DNA of 64,000 nucleotides from Raffaelea ambrosiae (GCA_002778195.1 PCDI01000008.1:310001-374000), one strand, 5' to 3'. Positions 46,331-58,180 are shown, counted from the stretch's first letter. Numbers and translations: made by a program. The notes: generated by a model from the letters alone, not told the origin.

Positions 46331-47486
46331 ATGGCTGATTTCTCAATTTACGGCGGCCCCAGCAAGGAGTGGCTGGCTGTCCAGGCCACATTGCCGCCGC
46401 CGCCAACCCATCTGACGCCGACGCAGCTCAGGGATGCGACCAATGCGGCGCGGGAGGCTGCCGCGGCGAAAGCCATGGAGACTCTCGGCAGCAAGGTGCA
46501 GATTACCGACTACACCATCCCGTCGCGCGACGGGTCGCACGTTGACGGCCGGCTCTACTGGCCGGTGAGCCTGTCGAGGGATTCTAAATCGCCGGTGTAC
46601 TTTCACCTGCACGGCGGCGGCTATCTGTATGGCACCATCCCGGCCGAAGATGCGACTGCGTCCACGCTGGCCATCAACACCAACGTGCCGGTGCTCAATG
46701 TCAACTACCGCCACACCCCCGAGTTCACGTATCCGACCTGCTTCAACGATGTCGAGGACGCCTTTGTCTGGCTGCACGCCCACGCCGACGAGCTGGGCAT
46801 CGACCCCGAGCGTGTGGTAATGGGCGGTATCTCGGCTGGCGCCCACATTACCGTTTCCCTGGCCTTGCAGCACCATCTCGGCAAACTGGATTCTCTGTCG
46901 CCCAAGAAACTGCCGCCGCTGGCCGGGCAGGTGCTCATGATCCCGCCGACGGTGTTTATGGGTTGCTACGATAAGCTGCTGGCCCAGCTGAAGGATCCCT
47001 CGGTGTCGTCCATGGTTGAAAATGAGTTTGCCCCTGTGCTGCCCGTGAGCACAATGGAAATGTTCTACAAGCTGCTCAAGGTGGAGAATCCGGACCCCAA
47101 CGATCTCAAACTCAGCCCCGGAAACGCCGAGCCAGACCAGGTCAAGGGCTTGCCGCCAGCCGCCTTTGGCATTTGCGGACTGGACCCGTTGCGAGACCAA
47201 GGGCTCCTGTATGCCAAGCTGCTGACTGAGGCTGGGTGAGTGTTTTTGTGACGCTTTGCGCTTGTGTACGTCTGTACGTTCTCCAGAGTTGTGGCTAACA
47301 AGGGACAGCGTACCTACCAACATCAGCGTCCTCAAGGGTGTCCCTCATGGGTTCGTTCGCTTTGGCGAGAAGCTCAAGGCTGCAAAAGCATGGCGTAAGG
47401 TGTTTCAGGAGGGCATTCTCTGGGCACTTTCCAAGCCAACGGCCACTGGCAAGTTTGACGTCAAGGTATACACAGAGGATGATTAG
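46331..47486 (+). CDS. Alpha/beta hydrolase fold-3 (HSL-type esterase/lipase)
   Basis: Two exons (46331-47235 and 47309-47486), 360 aa. The oxyanion-hole motif HLHGGGYLYG, the block VNYRHTPEFTYPT, the nucleophile elbow GGISAGAH (Ser in GxSxG), the acid region GICGLDPLRDQG and the catalytic His in GVPHGFVRFG are all present and ordered as in hormone-sensitive-lipase-type carboxylesterases. No signal peptide, so probably cytosolic. It hydrolyses esters of unknown identity, and such enzymes are often part of detoxification or secondary-metabolite loci. I start at MADFSIYGGPS (46331); an upstream in-frame Met (46274) is possible but adds a hydrophobic stretch. Intron 47236-47308 splits the Gly of EAG-V. 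Confidence 0.93.
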
Positions 47487-48070
47487 ACTGGACTTGGTAG
47501 AGTGAGGGTCAATCCCAAGACATAGAAGCGGTAGCCATGACTCTGCAGTCAACAATATTTGCAAATTAGATATAATCTGAAATTGTATCGGCGTTCGTTA
47601 ATGGGTCTTACGATCAAGAGTTAGTTAGCTGGGAACCACTTTCCAGAAAGTGGTTACGCATCATCTCATTGGGCTGAGGCGAGAAATCGTTCGCCTGGGT
47701 GTGTCCTCGTCTCCTCGTTTCCTTGACAGGTTGTCATCTAAAAACGATTTCAACTTCAGTACAGGGCAAGGAAATCGAGAATTTGCATGCGGTGGTTCCT
47801 TTGTTTTGCGTCGCGCAGTGGCCTCTCTAGAAAACTGGCCGTGTGTATGTCATGTGACATATGTACTTAAAGAAGTGGGTCCGTATTGGCGTGTATTTGG
47901 GTCACGTGTCAATAATATGGTCCATTATGGACTTTTATTTTAATATATATCGCCCGTGAAATAACATTTTAGCCTGTCCTTAAAAAAGTTCAGATAAGAT
48001 AACAAAAAAAAAAAAAAAAAAAAAAACGCCGAGAGCATCATTCTCTTGTCAAAACCATAACCAGCTCGCC
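47487..48070. other. Intergenic region upstream of MAK5
   Basis: A 584-bp spacer with a poly-A tract at about 48002-48025 shortly before the MAK5 ATG. No gene was seen. Confidence 0.5.
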
Positions 48071-50428
48071 ATGGCACCAAACCTGAAGAAGAGGCGGCAC
48101 CCTGCGGGGGGAGCCAATATTCCTGGACAGCTACAGTCACACAAAAAGCGCAAGGGCAATGCAGTCCAGCCAAAGCGCACTGTCAGCACCGACGAACTGG
48201 GCTGGAAGACGGTGCCGGTCACCGAACTGTTTGGCGACGATGCCGGAGGTTTCTTGAGCCTGGAAGAGGTCACCGGCGTCGAGGTCGTCAAGGACGGCAA
48301 CAGCATCAAGTTTGTAAGAGAGAAGCGTTCCAAAGGCATCCCCAAAGACGTGTCTTCGAAGAAGACCCCAGTTCTCGCTTATACTAACATCGTTGGAAAG
48401 GCCGTGCCCTCGGAAGCGACGAACACGAAGAAGACCCCGGCCGAGGAAGACGGGGAGTGGAACGGCTTCAGCGACGACGAGGAACCAGTGAAGCCTTCAA
48501 AGAAGCCTTCGAAGACCAACGATGCCGCGAAATCCAAAGACAAAACGAAGAAAGAGAAGCAGGCTGCTAAAGGGGAGACAGCCCCGGAAGCCGCCCTTGA
48601 CGGGGAGCTTGAATCCGGCGGTTTTGCCCTCCTCGCCGATGTCATCAACGAAGACGATTCGGGGGTCGATGTCTCTGCTTGGGCACCCCTCGATCTCTCC
48701 CCTGCCCTCTTGTACTGCATCCGGAAGCTGGGCTTTGCCAAGCCAACGGAGATCCAGTCTGCCTCCATACCGCAGATCGTTGCGGGCCACGACATTGTCG
48801 GAACAGCCTCGACCGGTTCTGGCAAAACGCTCGCATTCGCGATCCCGATCGTGCAGGCATGGGTGTCGAAGTCGCAATCTAGCGGAAAGCGGAAGTCGCA
48901 TAATCCGACAGCTCTGATTCTGTCGCCCACACGTGCCCTGGCTCACCAAATCACCGGCCACATCAAGAAGCTGTGTCAACCGCTCGAGGACGCCCGGCCC
49001 TATGTCTGCTGTGTCACCGGTGGCATGTCTGTGGAGAAGCAGAAGCGAGAGCTGAAAATGGCGGACATTATCGTCGGCACGCCTGGTCGCATCTGGGATG
49101 TGTTTGGTTCCGACAGCGCCCTGCTCAACGCGCTCAAGGGCATTTCGTTCCTCGTGGTCGACGAGGCGGACCGTCTGCTCTCGGATGGCCACTTCAAGGA
49201 CGCCGAGGAGATTCTCGCAGCGCTAGACAAGGTCGTCATGACAGAAGACTACAGCACATCACAGAACCAATCCGAACCCGCGTTGCGGCCACGCCAAACC
49301 CTGGTCTTTTCGGCCACTTTCAACCGAGAACTGCAGAGGAAGCTGCACGGCAAGAAGAACGCTGACTGGGACGACCTTGCCGGCCAAGACGAGGCCCTCA
49401 GACATATCCAGAAGCGGCTCAACTTCCGCGAAGAGAATCCCCAGTTTATCGACACCAACCCCATCTCGCATCTGGCAGAAAATCTGCGCGAGGGCTTGCT
49501 CCAGTGCGGCAACCTGGAAAAGGACCTCTACCTCTACACCCTCCTCATGCTTCAGCCGTCTCGTCGGACGATTATCTTCGCCAACGCGATCAGCACGGTG
49601 TCCCGCCTGGTGCCTATGCTCAAGAACCTCGAGCTTGCGGTGGGACAGCTGCACTCGGGCATGGGCGAGGCCGCTCAGTTCCGTGCGGTCGAGGAGTTCA
49701 CATCCGACACAGATCCGAAGAAGCCGGCCACGGGGAAGCGCCGCGGGCGCATTCTCGTAGCAACGGACATTGCGGCGCGCGGTCTGGATATCCCGGGCGT
49801 GGACATGGTCGTCCATTACCACGTGCCCCATACGGCCGATACGTACGTTCACCGTTCCGGTCGTACGGCGCGTGCCGGCCAGAAGGGTCTGAGTGTGCTG
49901 CTCTGCAGCCCGGCCGAAGCGGCCGATACGCAGAAGCTTGTGGCGCGCGTCCACGGCAAGGACGTGGAGATCAAGGGCGGCCAAAAGAACGGCAGCAACA
50001 AAAAGAGCAGCAAGACAACGTACTACTTGCACCGCGTCGATTTGGACCATCGTCTGACCACGCAGCTCAAGGAACGCGTTGATCTGGCGAAGAAGATTGC
50101 CGACTCCTTCCTGGCGAAAGACAAGCGGCAGAGGCAGGACCTGCAGCTGTCTCGGTGGGCAGAGGACTTGGGCGCCGATTACGACCCGGATGAGTATGAA
50201 ACGGGACGCAAGGGGGCCGGCCGCGCACAGCGCGAGAAGGAGCTGGCCGGCATGACAAAGGCAGAAGTGCGGACACTGCGCTGGCAACTCCGGCAGTTGA
50301 TCGAAACGCCCATCGTCAAGCCAGGGTTGAATCAGCGGTATCTGACGTCTGGGAACCTTGATATGGCGAAGCTTTTGAAGGATGCGGAATACGATTTTTT
50401 GGGCAAGATGGACATTCACATAGGTTAG
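48071..50428 (+). CDS. MAK5: DEAD-box RNA helicase Mak5 (DDX24-type)
   Basis: Single exon, 785 aa. The N-terminal extension carries the Mak5 signature DELGWKTVPVTELFGDD.. and an acidic/Lys linker (aa ~117-163: EEDGEWNGFSDDEEPVKPSK). The helicase core has a Q motif region GFAKPTEIQ, Walker A ASTGSGKT (246-253), PTRAL, TPGR, VVDEADRLL (364-367 DEAD), FSATF, then IIFANAIS, LHSGMG, VATDIAARGLDIPGVD and YVHRSGRTAR. The C-terminal extension is basic. Mak5 is an ATP-dependent helicase of nucleolar pre-60S assembly. Its linker-coding segment resembles several diverged pieces just downstream (50.5-51.4 kb). Confidence 0.95.
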   Translation: MAPNLKKRRHPAGGANIPGQLQSHKKRKGNAVQPKRTVSTDELGWKTVPVTELFGDDAGGFLSLEEVTGVEVVKDGNSIKFVREKRSKGIPKDVSSKKTPVLAYTNIVGKAVPSEATNTKKTPAEEDGEWNGFSDDEEPVKPSKKPSKTNDAAKSKDKTKKEKQAAKGETAPEAALDGELESGGFALLADVINEDDSGVDVSAWAPLDLSPALLYCIRKLGFAKPTEIQSASIPQIVAGHDIVGTASTGSGKTLAFAIPIVQAWVSKSQSSGKRKSHNPTALILSPTRALAHQITGHIKKLCQPLEDARPYVCCVTGGMSVEKQKRELKMADIIVGTPGRIWDVFGSDSALLNALKGISFLVVDEADRLLSDGHFKDAEEILAALDKVVMTEDYSTSQNQSEPALRPRQTLVFSATFNRELQRKLHGKKNADWDDLAGQDEALRHIQKRLNFREENPQFIDTNPISHLAENLREGLLQCGNLEKDLYLYTLLMLQPSRRTIIFANAISTVSRLVPMLKNLELAVGQLHSGMGEAAQFRAVEEFTSDTDPKKPATGKRRGRILVATDIAARGLDIPGVDMVVHYHVPHTADTYVHRSGRTARAGQKGLSVLLCSPAEAADTQKLVARVHGKDVEIKGGQKNGSNKKSSKTTYYLHRVDLDHRLTTQLKERVDLAKKIADSFLAKDKRQRQDLQLSRWAEDLGADYDPDEYETGRKGAGRAQREKELAGMTKAEVRTLRWQLRQLIETPIVKPGLNQRYLTSGNLDMAKLLKDAEYDFLGKMDIHIG

Positions 50429-50478
50429 AAGCAGACAGAAAATGAATGCAATGGGACGTGGCCCAAAGATTCGGCCTA

Positions 50479-50560
50479 GAAAAAAAGCCTTCAAAGACGT
50501 CTTCAGAGACGTCTTCAAGCTCAAGTTGCGTAGGCAAAGGTAGAGACAGGCGGAAGGGAG
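50479..50560 (+). repeat. Diverged MAK5-linker-like copy A
   Basis: AAGCCTTCAAAGACGTCTTC and following bases resemble the MAK5 stretch coding KPSKKPSKT (48490-48520); the frame reads EKKPSKTSSETSS. Interrupted and non-coding. Confidence 0.45.
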
Positions 50561-50659
50561 AAATATGTTCCCTGTCACACAAGACGTCTTTGGAGGCGTT
50601 CTCGAAGACAATCACATAGATAGAGAGGTAAGGACAGACACGAGTAATTTTTTTTTTTT

Positions 50660-50790
50660 TGTGATGTCTTCGAACGTGTTTAGGAAAGTGCAGACAGTGA
50701 CGTCTTTGTAGCCGTTCCACTTTCGTTGTCCTCTGCCGGGATAGTTCTCGCGTCGTTTGGCTCCGTGGGTATGTAGTTGAGTTGCGTGTC
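50660..50790 (-). repeat. Diverged MAK5-linker-like copy B
   Basis: Minus strand: CCGGCAGAGGACAACGAA then AGTGGAACGGCT closely parallels MAK5 CCGGCCGAGGAAGACGGG then GAGTGGAACGGC, and the preceding ACGGAGCCAAACGACGC parallels TCGGAAGCGACGAACAC. The reading frame is lost after the match. Confidence 0.6.
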
Positions 50791-50849
50791 ATCTTTGAGG
50801 GTCGCAGAATGCCTTGAGTCTTTTGCTAAATCAAACAGCAATCAATACC

Positions 50850-50975
50850 ATGTACCCACGGAACCGAAAGAGTGAAGACTAATCCAGCAGACGACACCGA
50901 GGAGCAGGACGGCTGTAAAGATGACGACGATCCAGAGAAGCTCCCAAAGACGCCTTCAAAGAGCAGCGGCGCATA
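50850..50975 (+). repeat. Diverged MAK5-linker-like copy C
   Basis: The plus frame reads TNPADDTEEQDGCKDDDD, PEKLPKTPSKSS, parallel to MAK5 TKKTPAEEDGEWNGFSDDEE, PVKPSKKPSKTN. It is open for a short distance and flanked by stops; no start or helicase core. Confidence 0.6.
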
Positions 50976-51029
50976 CAGACATATGGACACATGCAAAGAA
51001 GTATCAAGTTTTCCAGTTATATAAGACAT

Positions 51030-51140
51030 CTTTGAGAATGCCCTTGTAAATGTCTCGAAAGGCTTCTCTAGCTCGTCGTTATAGTCCGTTCCACTCCTGG
51101 TCGTTCTCTGTTGGGATATCCCTCGCAGCTTTCCGTTCGA
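51030..51140 (-). repeat. Diverged MAK5-linker-like copy D
   Basis: Minus strand: GACCAGGAGTGGAACGGAC, ACGACGAGCTAGAGAAGCC and TTTCGAGAC parallel the MAK5 bases coding DGEWNGFSDDEEPVKPS.., with frameshifts. Confidence 0.55.
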
Positions 51141-51239
51141 AAATCTAATATCAATGTCTTGTGTGGAAATATATACAACAGGAGCCACCTGCCCACAAAC
51201 GAGACGACGAATGGCCCAGTAGTGGATGGCAGAAAGCTA

Positions 51240-51372
51240 GCAATTTCTTTCTATTGTCCCGTTTGTCTTTCGCAAAATCGCTCGTTTTCGAAAACGTTTT
51301 TGGAAGCTTTTCTGGCTCGTCATCGTCACGGAAGCTGTCTCACTTATCGGCGTCCACTGCTGGGCTGTGAAG
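51240..51372 (-). repeat. Diverged MAK5-linker-like copy E
   Basis: The minus frame reads SPAVDADK, stop, DSFRDDDEPEKLPKTFSKTS, DFAKDKRDNRKK, parallel to MAK5 GFSDDEEPVKPSKKPSKTND, AAKSKDKTKKEK, with an internal stop. Confidence 0.6.
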
Positions 51373-54300
51373 AGATATTAAACATTGTCAGATACAGAGT
51401 CTATAAGTTCTCGACATGCTGGGGCAGCGGGGAGTTCTACTTCTCTGAGGATTGTTCTTGGTCTGAAAGAAGAGAGCTCACGAAACACAGCGGTCACATA
51501 CAAAGGCCTCCCTGGGCCACAGAATTCAAACACGTTGTCAATTCAAGTCCCACTTCACCAAGTCCAGCTACCACAAAGGTCAATTTCAGTACGCCATCCA
51601 ATTCGAACCTGGTGCAAACAGCTGCAGACAAGGGGGACCTCTAGTCGCTTGACACATGTCAAAAATCATATCTCTTTTCACGTTGGCAGGTGAGGTGCAT
51701 CAGCACTGCTTAATGGGCTGAAGACCATCAAGAGAACAAAGCAAAAAAAAAAAAAAAAGATCAAAAGCTGACCGCTGTATCTCATCGCCAGCCCTCCCAA
51801 TGGACCGCCATGCCATGCCAATGGACAAGAACATTGAGCAGCAACATTGTGCCTTACCCCAAGTAGGCAATTCGTGTCTAGACCCTTCCACGCCAAAAAA
51901 AGAGCATCAAGCTATGATACCTCCCCTTTTTGGCGACAGTCAGCAAGCCGTGATTAACAAAAGTGATTGGTGCTGACACGTACGTTAGATGCACTGCAGC
52001 CCTACCGTGGCCCCAACTTGGGGTTTGTCTGACTACACCGTACAAGGCAAATAAAAGAGAGGCAGACCATGTGTCTGAGGTGCAGGAACCCAACGAAACA
52101 CGATCCTACCGTGTTAAAGGGGGGGGGGAGGGGACAGGCCCAGACCCAGACCCAGAACCAGAACCATCCCCCCCCCCTAATTTCAACACAAACATTTGCT
52201 CTGTGCCACGTCAGTGGTCCTTGCTGCTCCTTCCCCCTGAGAAGGGGGTTTACGAGAAGGGGGGTCTGCATGCTAGCATCGTTCCGACCGCTGAGGAGGA
52301 GGAACGCTCGACCGTACTGCCGTCAACATGTCCACCGCGCACCCCCCTCCTTACTCTCATCCTGCCCTGTACCCGTACATGTTCCCTCTCTGCACTCTGT
52401 GGGATGTCTACTCCCTCCCACCCTCCCCTACGGCGGCCCTTAATCTACACACATTCTCAGCACTAGAAACGGAAACGTTGTCTTCCGGGCCCTCAGTGAG
52501 CCCCCGGAAGTTCACGTCACCGGGGCTAATTGATGCTAGCGGCATCTGCGTGGCGCTGTGGCTCTGCCTGCCGGCGAGCACCATGACATGGAGGGGGGAG
52601 GAGGAGGCAGAGGACCAAAAAAACCAACATGTGGCAGGACAGCTGGTGGACGGAAACCGTTATGGCCATGGGTGGACGGTGGACCGCTGCCTCTGCAGAA
52701 TGAGGAACGATGACTTGGTGCGAGATGGCTTGGGCCTGCCAGATGATGGACAATGCATATATGGGGAACCCCCCCCCTCCTCTCCTAGCTTGGGAACCGT
52801 GGTTATTTGTCAAACGGCGTGTTCTTTTGCGGCTGTGTAGACACGAACCGGGGATGGCGGGAGGAAGGCAGACACGCGCATACACTTGCAGATGGGCAGT
52901 GAGAGTGAGTGAGTGAGAGAGGGGGCCAGGACCAGACAGTCGGTGCCGAACAGACTTCCCTCCCTCCCCCCCCCTTTCCTGTGACAGTTTCCTGTGATGG
53001 ACGGCAGCGCGTCGTTTCCCAAACGGTTGGCAATCTGCGAGACCCGTCTCTCTGCACTGCATGACCGAGCCTGTTTGTCCTTGCATGCACATGGGAAGCC
53101 AGCCGCACACACTCACACTCTCTCTCTCTCGATCTCTGCCCGTCTCGTCCTCGCACACGCCCCCTCCCTCTCCGTCTCCCTACGTTGGTGGTCGCCCTCC
53201 CCGTTGTCCTCCCCGTCCTTGCCTGCCGCTCTGCCTCTCTGCCTCCCAGCCTCCCTGCCTCCCCTGCCTTCCCATCCTGTTTGTGGCCGAGTGAGACGGT
53301 CCGAGGCCACACCGTTGGGCTTGGCTAAGTCCAGAAGAGGCAATAAGACTCAAACAAAAACGGACTCTCCCTCTGTCTCTGTCTCTCTCGCTCTCTCTCA
53401 TTCTCCCCCGCCCTCCACCCTCCCAACGAAACATGCTCGTAGATCCCAGATGGCCCCGTTGTGTCGGTGTGTAGGCTTGAGCGCAGGTTCCAGATAGATG
53501 GGGGGCCACTTGAGGACCTCTGGGACGAGAACCAGTATAGGGGAGAGGCGGGGGGGAAGGGGGTGTCTTGCGTATGTCCTCGCCCTCCCCCCCCTCCCAA
53601 CAGGATCTCCGTACCCGGCTTCGTTTTTGTTTGCTTGTTTCCCTGCCCTTCCCCGTCGACCGTCCCAGTCACAGTCTGTTGTCAGATTCAGGCCTGCTAG
53701 AGCGGACGAAAAAACACGGCCGAGTGTGCCGATAGCCCCGAGATGGGGAGAGAAAGAGGAAAAAAGGAGATAGAGAGAGCAAGATGACGAGGCTTCGTTG
53801 GGTTTGGCTTGCGCGTCGAGCTCGATGAACTCGGTGCTCCGATGCACTCGACGGGGATAGAACAAGCCCGCGATGGCACAGCCTGGTCTGTGACTGTGGC
53901 TCTGGCTCTGGCTCTCGGCTGGCTCGGGGCTACGAGGCAGGCAGTGACGGGGTGTCCTGCCGCCGCCGCCGCTGCTGCTGCTGCAAGAAAGAGAGACACC
54001 AGGCGATGACGACGACGTCCGGGGTCATGGGCAACAACTATTACTCCGAACGACCCTCCCCCCCCGTGATGTCTTCTTTTGGAAACAGGGGGGGGGCTTG
54101 TGTACGAGGTTTCCTGGGCATGGTCCTTGCCAGACAGACACGGGTTTTGAGCGCGGGTTCTTGCTAGTCAAGGCCCCTCCTGCCCATCTGCGTCAATCAC
54201 AACTCCGAGAGCAATGCCCGAGAGGCTGGTGGGCGTGTGTATGTGTAAGTGAGCGGGAATAGTACGAGCCGTGATGATGGGTTGCTCCTGTGCCTCGTTT

Positions 54301-54580
54301 CCGTTCAATGCGGCCCTGCTACGGTTTCCATTTTTGGAGTGCGGATTTCCTGCTTTGATTCTCTTGGCTTCTGTTTTTGGTTTCCTCATGCGCCTTCTCC
54401 TACTCCATTCTGTTCTTTTTTTGTTTCTCTCCCAATTTTCCGTGTCTAGTGCTATGCTGGCGGGGAAGCTAGGGGTGGCAGAGGGTGTGTTGCGTCTCTG
54501 GGCAGCGTCTACTGGGCGAGTTCCGCGGAAACTCCCCCGCGGACTTCGTATTGCACCGTTGCGCTCTCTACCCGGCTCGA

Positions 54581-54610
54581 GACTACTCGAGACTACTCGA
54601 GACTACGCTC
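54581..54610. repeat. 10-bp tandem repeat
   Basis: GACTACTCGA twice, then GACTACGCTC. Confidence 0.85.
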
Positions 54611-55753
54611 GTAGTGGGATCACGAGGGGAACGACCAAAGCGAAGAAAGTACAGGCTTAGGCTCAGGCCAAGCCTCATTTGCACGCGCTTCGCCGAAGAA
54701 GGACCCTCGTGTTCTCGTTTTTTCTTTGTTTCGTTTTGTGGTTTTGCCCTGTTCACGACGAACTGGGTGGAGGCAGGTGGCACGACGGTCCTCTTGCTTC
54801 ATGCTTCATTGCATGCTTCTTTTCCAGAAATAGAGAATTCTCCCGCACATGGAGCTCCTGCTTACATGCCCACCATCCATGGCAGGTTCCCCATAGACGA
54901 TGCTTCCATATCCCGTGCATTAGGACTAAGTGATTGCAGGGTCGTGGATGAATCAGCCTGCGTAGCAGTTGTTCGTTGCAAGTTTCCGCGAAAGGTCTAC
55001 TCGTAAAGCAGACGGCCATTCGGCCATCCCGTCCCCCCCCCCTCCCCTGCCATCGTGAATTCTTCCCCCCCCGGGGTTGCTTTTGTCAGCAGGTTCCCCG
55101 AGGCGAGAGAGACCCTCTCGCCCCATTGTGACCAAGTCTGCCCGCGGGCAATGGGGAAAATGTGAAATTGAGTGGTGGTGCTTACATAGTACGTGTGGTT
55201 CCCGGGCCATCGTAGCATCGCAAGCATCGCGACATCGTACTTTGTAGTTCTGACGTCGACGCAGGGACCTCACCTAACCAGCATGCCGGGGCCTTCATTT
55301 GCACCGCGTGCTTCCACATGAAATCATACTCGTGCCACTGGCATGCTCGTACACCGCAAACAACATACGCTCTGTACGGTGGTGTGCACAGGCAGAGCAA
55401 GGGTCCGGGTGACTCGTTACCGTAGTAGTTCATTAGTTATCTCCAGAATGATTAGTAAACCATTTTCTTCTTCCTGTCACCGAGCGCTCGTCGCCGAGCT
55501 GTTTTACCAGGCTAGCCGATACGCTAACGGAACATGCCATTTCCAAATGCAGCGTTCTGTTTCGTCCAGCATCTGCTTGGCGGGTTTCTTGGGACCTGTT
55601 GCGAGCACGTTCCTTGGGGCTCGTTCTGGCTCGGCTTTGGGTGGGCGTGTGCTAAGTAACTAGTTAGTTACTGCATAGCATAAGAGGTGGCTTGTGACCA
55701 GGCGAGACCCAGGCGTGCAGATCAACTGGCAGTTAAACTAGCACACTCGTACC

Positions 55754-55771
55754 AAAAAAAAAAAAAAAAAA
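55754..55771. repeat. Poly-A tract
   Basis: Homopolymer of about 18 A in non-coding DNA. Confidence 0.85.
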
Positions 55772-56541
55772 CCTTCCTCCCCCAGAAGCAAGGGGAAAAA
55801 GAAGAAAAATTCATAGTAAAAGGGCACTAAACCCCGAAACCCTAGCCTTTCTGAACCTGGCGCCCGCGCGGCAGAGAAGAGAAAACGGCCTAGGGAACGC
55901 TTCGGCAGGGAGAGGGCGTGCGTTCGTCCACCCCAAGGACGCCAAAACAGAGGCGACCCAAGAGAGAGCCAGACCCAGAGAGTCCAGACTACTTAGTACA
56001 CCGTAAGGTATAGCCTAGTTAAGGGCCTAGGGCCATAGGTCCTGGGTAAGACAAAGAAACAAACGACACACGGCAGAACTCAAATCCCCGGTGGCAGCTT
56101 GGCCGAAGACCCAGCAAGCTCTGGCCTGCCAGTGGTAGTTTTACGCTGGCTGCGTCTTGTTAGCTGGGCCTGGGGGGGGTTGGTGTGTGCTACGGAGCAA
56201 CTCGCTCTTTGCGCGTTTCTCGTAGTTATCACAGACCAAAGACCTGCTATGTAGGGAACTCTCCACAGGCAAAAGAGCTCCCCTGGTAAACTATGAAAGC
56301 CAACTACGGAGTCTCTGCACAGCTTGGCCAGCTTGGTCAGCCCGGCGTTTGCCTTTATCTCCAGGCCTGCGACCCATATCTCTGCTGCGATGGTGCTATG
56401 ACGCAGCTCGGACCCGGATTACGGAGGTAGGCCCTGGGCAAAGTCCTGTCCGTTGGCTGTGCTCTGCGAGTCGTTACATAGCCAGTGCTGGGGACCACTG
56501 GGGACGGGCCATATGACCCGTTGTTTCTCCCCCTGGTCGAC

Positions 56542-56577
56542 GGGGGGGGCGGGGGGGGGGGGGGGGGGGATGGGGGG
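56542..56577. repeat. Poly-G tract, G-quadruplex-prone
   Basis: G8-C-G19-A-T-G6, the longest G run in the window. Confidence 0.9.
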
Positions 56578-58120
56578 CTGCCAAAAACACCGGACGATGA
56601 TGATGGCGATGACTGTTGATCTTGGTTCCTTTGCCCAGTCTGTTTCCCCGAGAATGTCCCGTCTTTACGAGTGCCTATTTTGGACTAGAGACCCATGGTC
56701 GGTGCCGCAGCGAGAGAGCATGGGGAAGGCAAGACGATGCTGGGATGCCGCCAGTTCCTTGTCAAACTGTCCTATCCAGCAAATCCTTTGGTAGTCTGAC
56801 TTGCCGAGTGTCGGGATGCAGGAATGGCACGTCCAGAAGGGCCACTTCGCGGAGAAGCCTAAACCAGGCATGGCATTGCACATCCGAGTACGGCACGATG
56901 ACCGAGCGGCGGTCGAGATAAACGACTGGAGAGAGAGAGAGTACAAAGGATGGAGAAAGGTGGTTTGGTACAAGCTTGGCTTGGGCTTGGGCTTGGGCCT
57001 GGGCTGGCGGCGCTGTTTGGCTGGGCTGGGGGGGCGGGCTTGGCAAGGATTTGGGTGTGGCGTTCTTGCCGTCTGCTAAACGGAGGAATCCCAGCAGGCT
57101 GGTCCGCTGCCGAAGCGAGACAGGAAGTCCAGACAAAAACGGTGGTAAACGGAGACATTGAAACGATAAAACGGTCTGCATCTAATACGTCGTAACTACA
57201 CCGTACTAACTAACACATGGAACTCCGGTGGCACATCTGCACCGCCGGCTCGTTAGAGCTCTGACAGAAGGGACAGAGGCCAAATGCCGGCCAATGCCAC
57301 CCTGGACTGGACCTGCCAACATGGCAGGCCTGTTGATTGCATACAGAGTAGTACACATCGTCGAGCGCCCAGGACACACCCACCAGCAGGCGCTTCTTCG
57401 GACCTACATTTCCCAATTCGACCGACCGACGCGACGTGCGTTTTCTGCTGGTCGTGTGCTTCTTCATGCCGGCTTGTGATGTGCTGTTTGCTATTCGCTG
57501 CAGCTTGGGATCGGCTCTTTTCGTTCCTGCCTGTTCCTTCCTCGTCGGTATTCTCTGGTCGTGACTGCCTTGGCTGGCTGTATGTCAAACGCGCCTGCCC
57601 TGTTTTCGCGGTGTCTTGACCACTTCCCCCCTGCTTCGTATGCCGCGTATTCATTCACCATGGCAGAGCATCGTGTGTGCGAAACGTTACTCGTGGTGGT
57701 CTGCTCTTTCCCATTCCACACGCCCCCCCCTCTCCTTCCTCTCGTGTTTCTGTGTGTTCATAGTATTTTCCTGTTTCCACACTTTCTCCATTTCTCATTC
57801 TCCTCTGCTCGCACATAATCCACTTTCTCGCTCTCTCGCTCGCTTCCTTGGTGCCAGTTTGCCACACTTGTTTGTTTGGTGCCGTAGGGCTGAAAAAAAC
57901 GAACGAGAAACAAAACAGCACTGCAGATTTTAGATTGCGCATCGCAACAGACCCTCACCTGCAACCCCTGCCGCCTCGATTCTTGACCAATCAGCGTGAT
58001 CGGCGACCCTGCCCGCCTTTGCGGCGACACCGACGATGTTGGGGGGGTCCATATTGGGGCCTTGGGGTCGCTTGGGGGTTTTTGGAGCTCTTTGGAGCCG
58101 CTTGCGAGCCGCCTGACACC

Positions 58121-58180
58121 ATTGTGAACCATTGTGAACCAATGTGAGCCATTGCGAGCCATTGCGAGCCAATCGGAGTC
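58121..58180. repeat. 10-bp tandem array, six units
   Basis: Units ATTGTGAACC (x2), AATGTGAGCC, ATTGCGAGCC (x2), AATCGGAGTC: a progressive divergence series. Confidence 0.9.

Noticed and set aside
49259..50611. 450-codon minus frame opposite MAK5
   Set aside because: Shadow frame over helicase motifs read on the plus strand.
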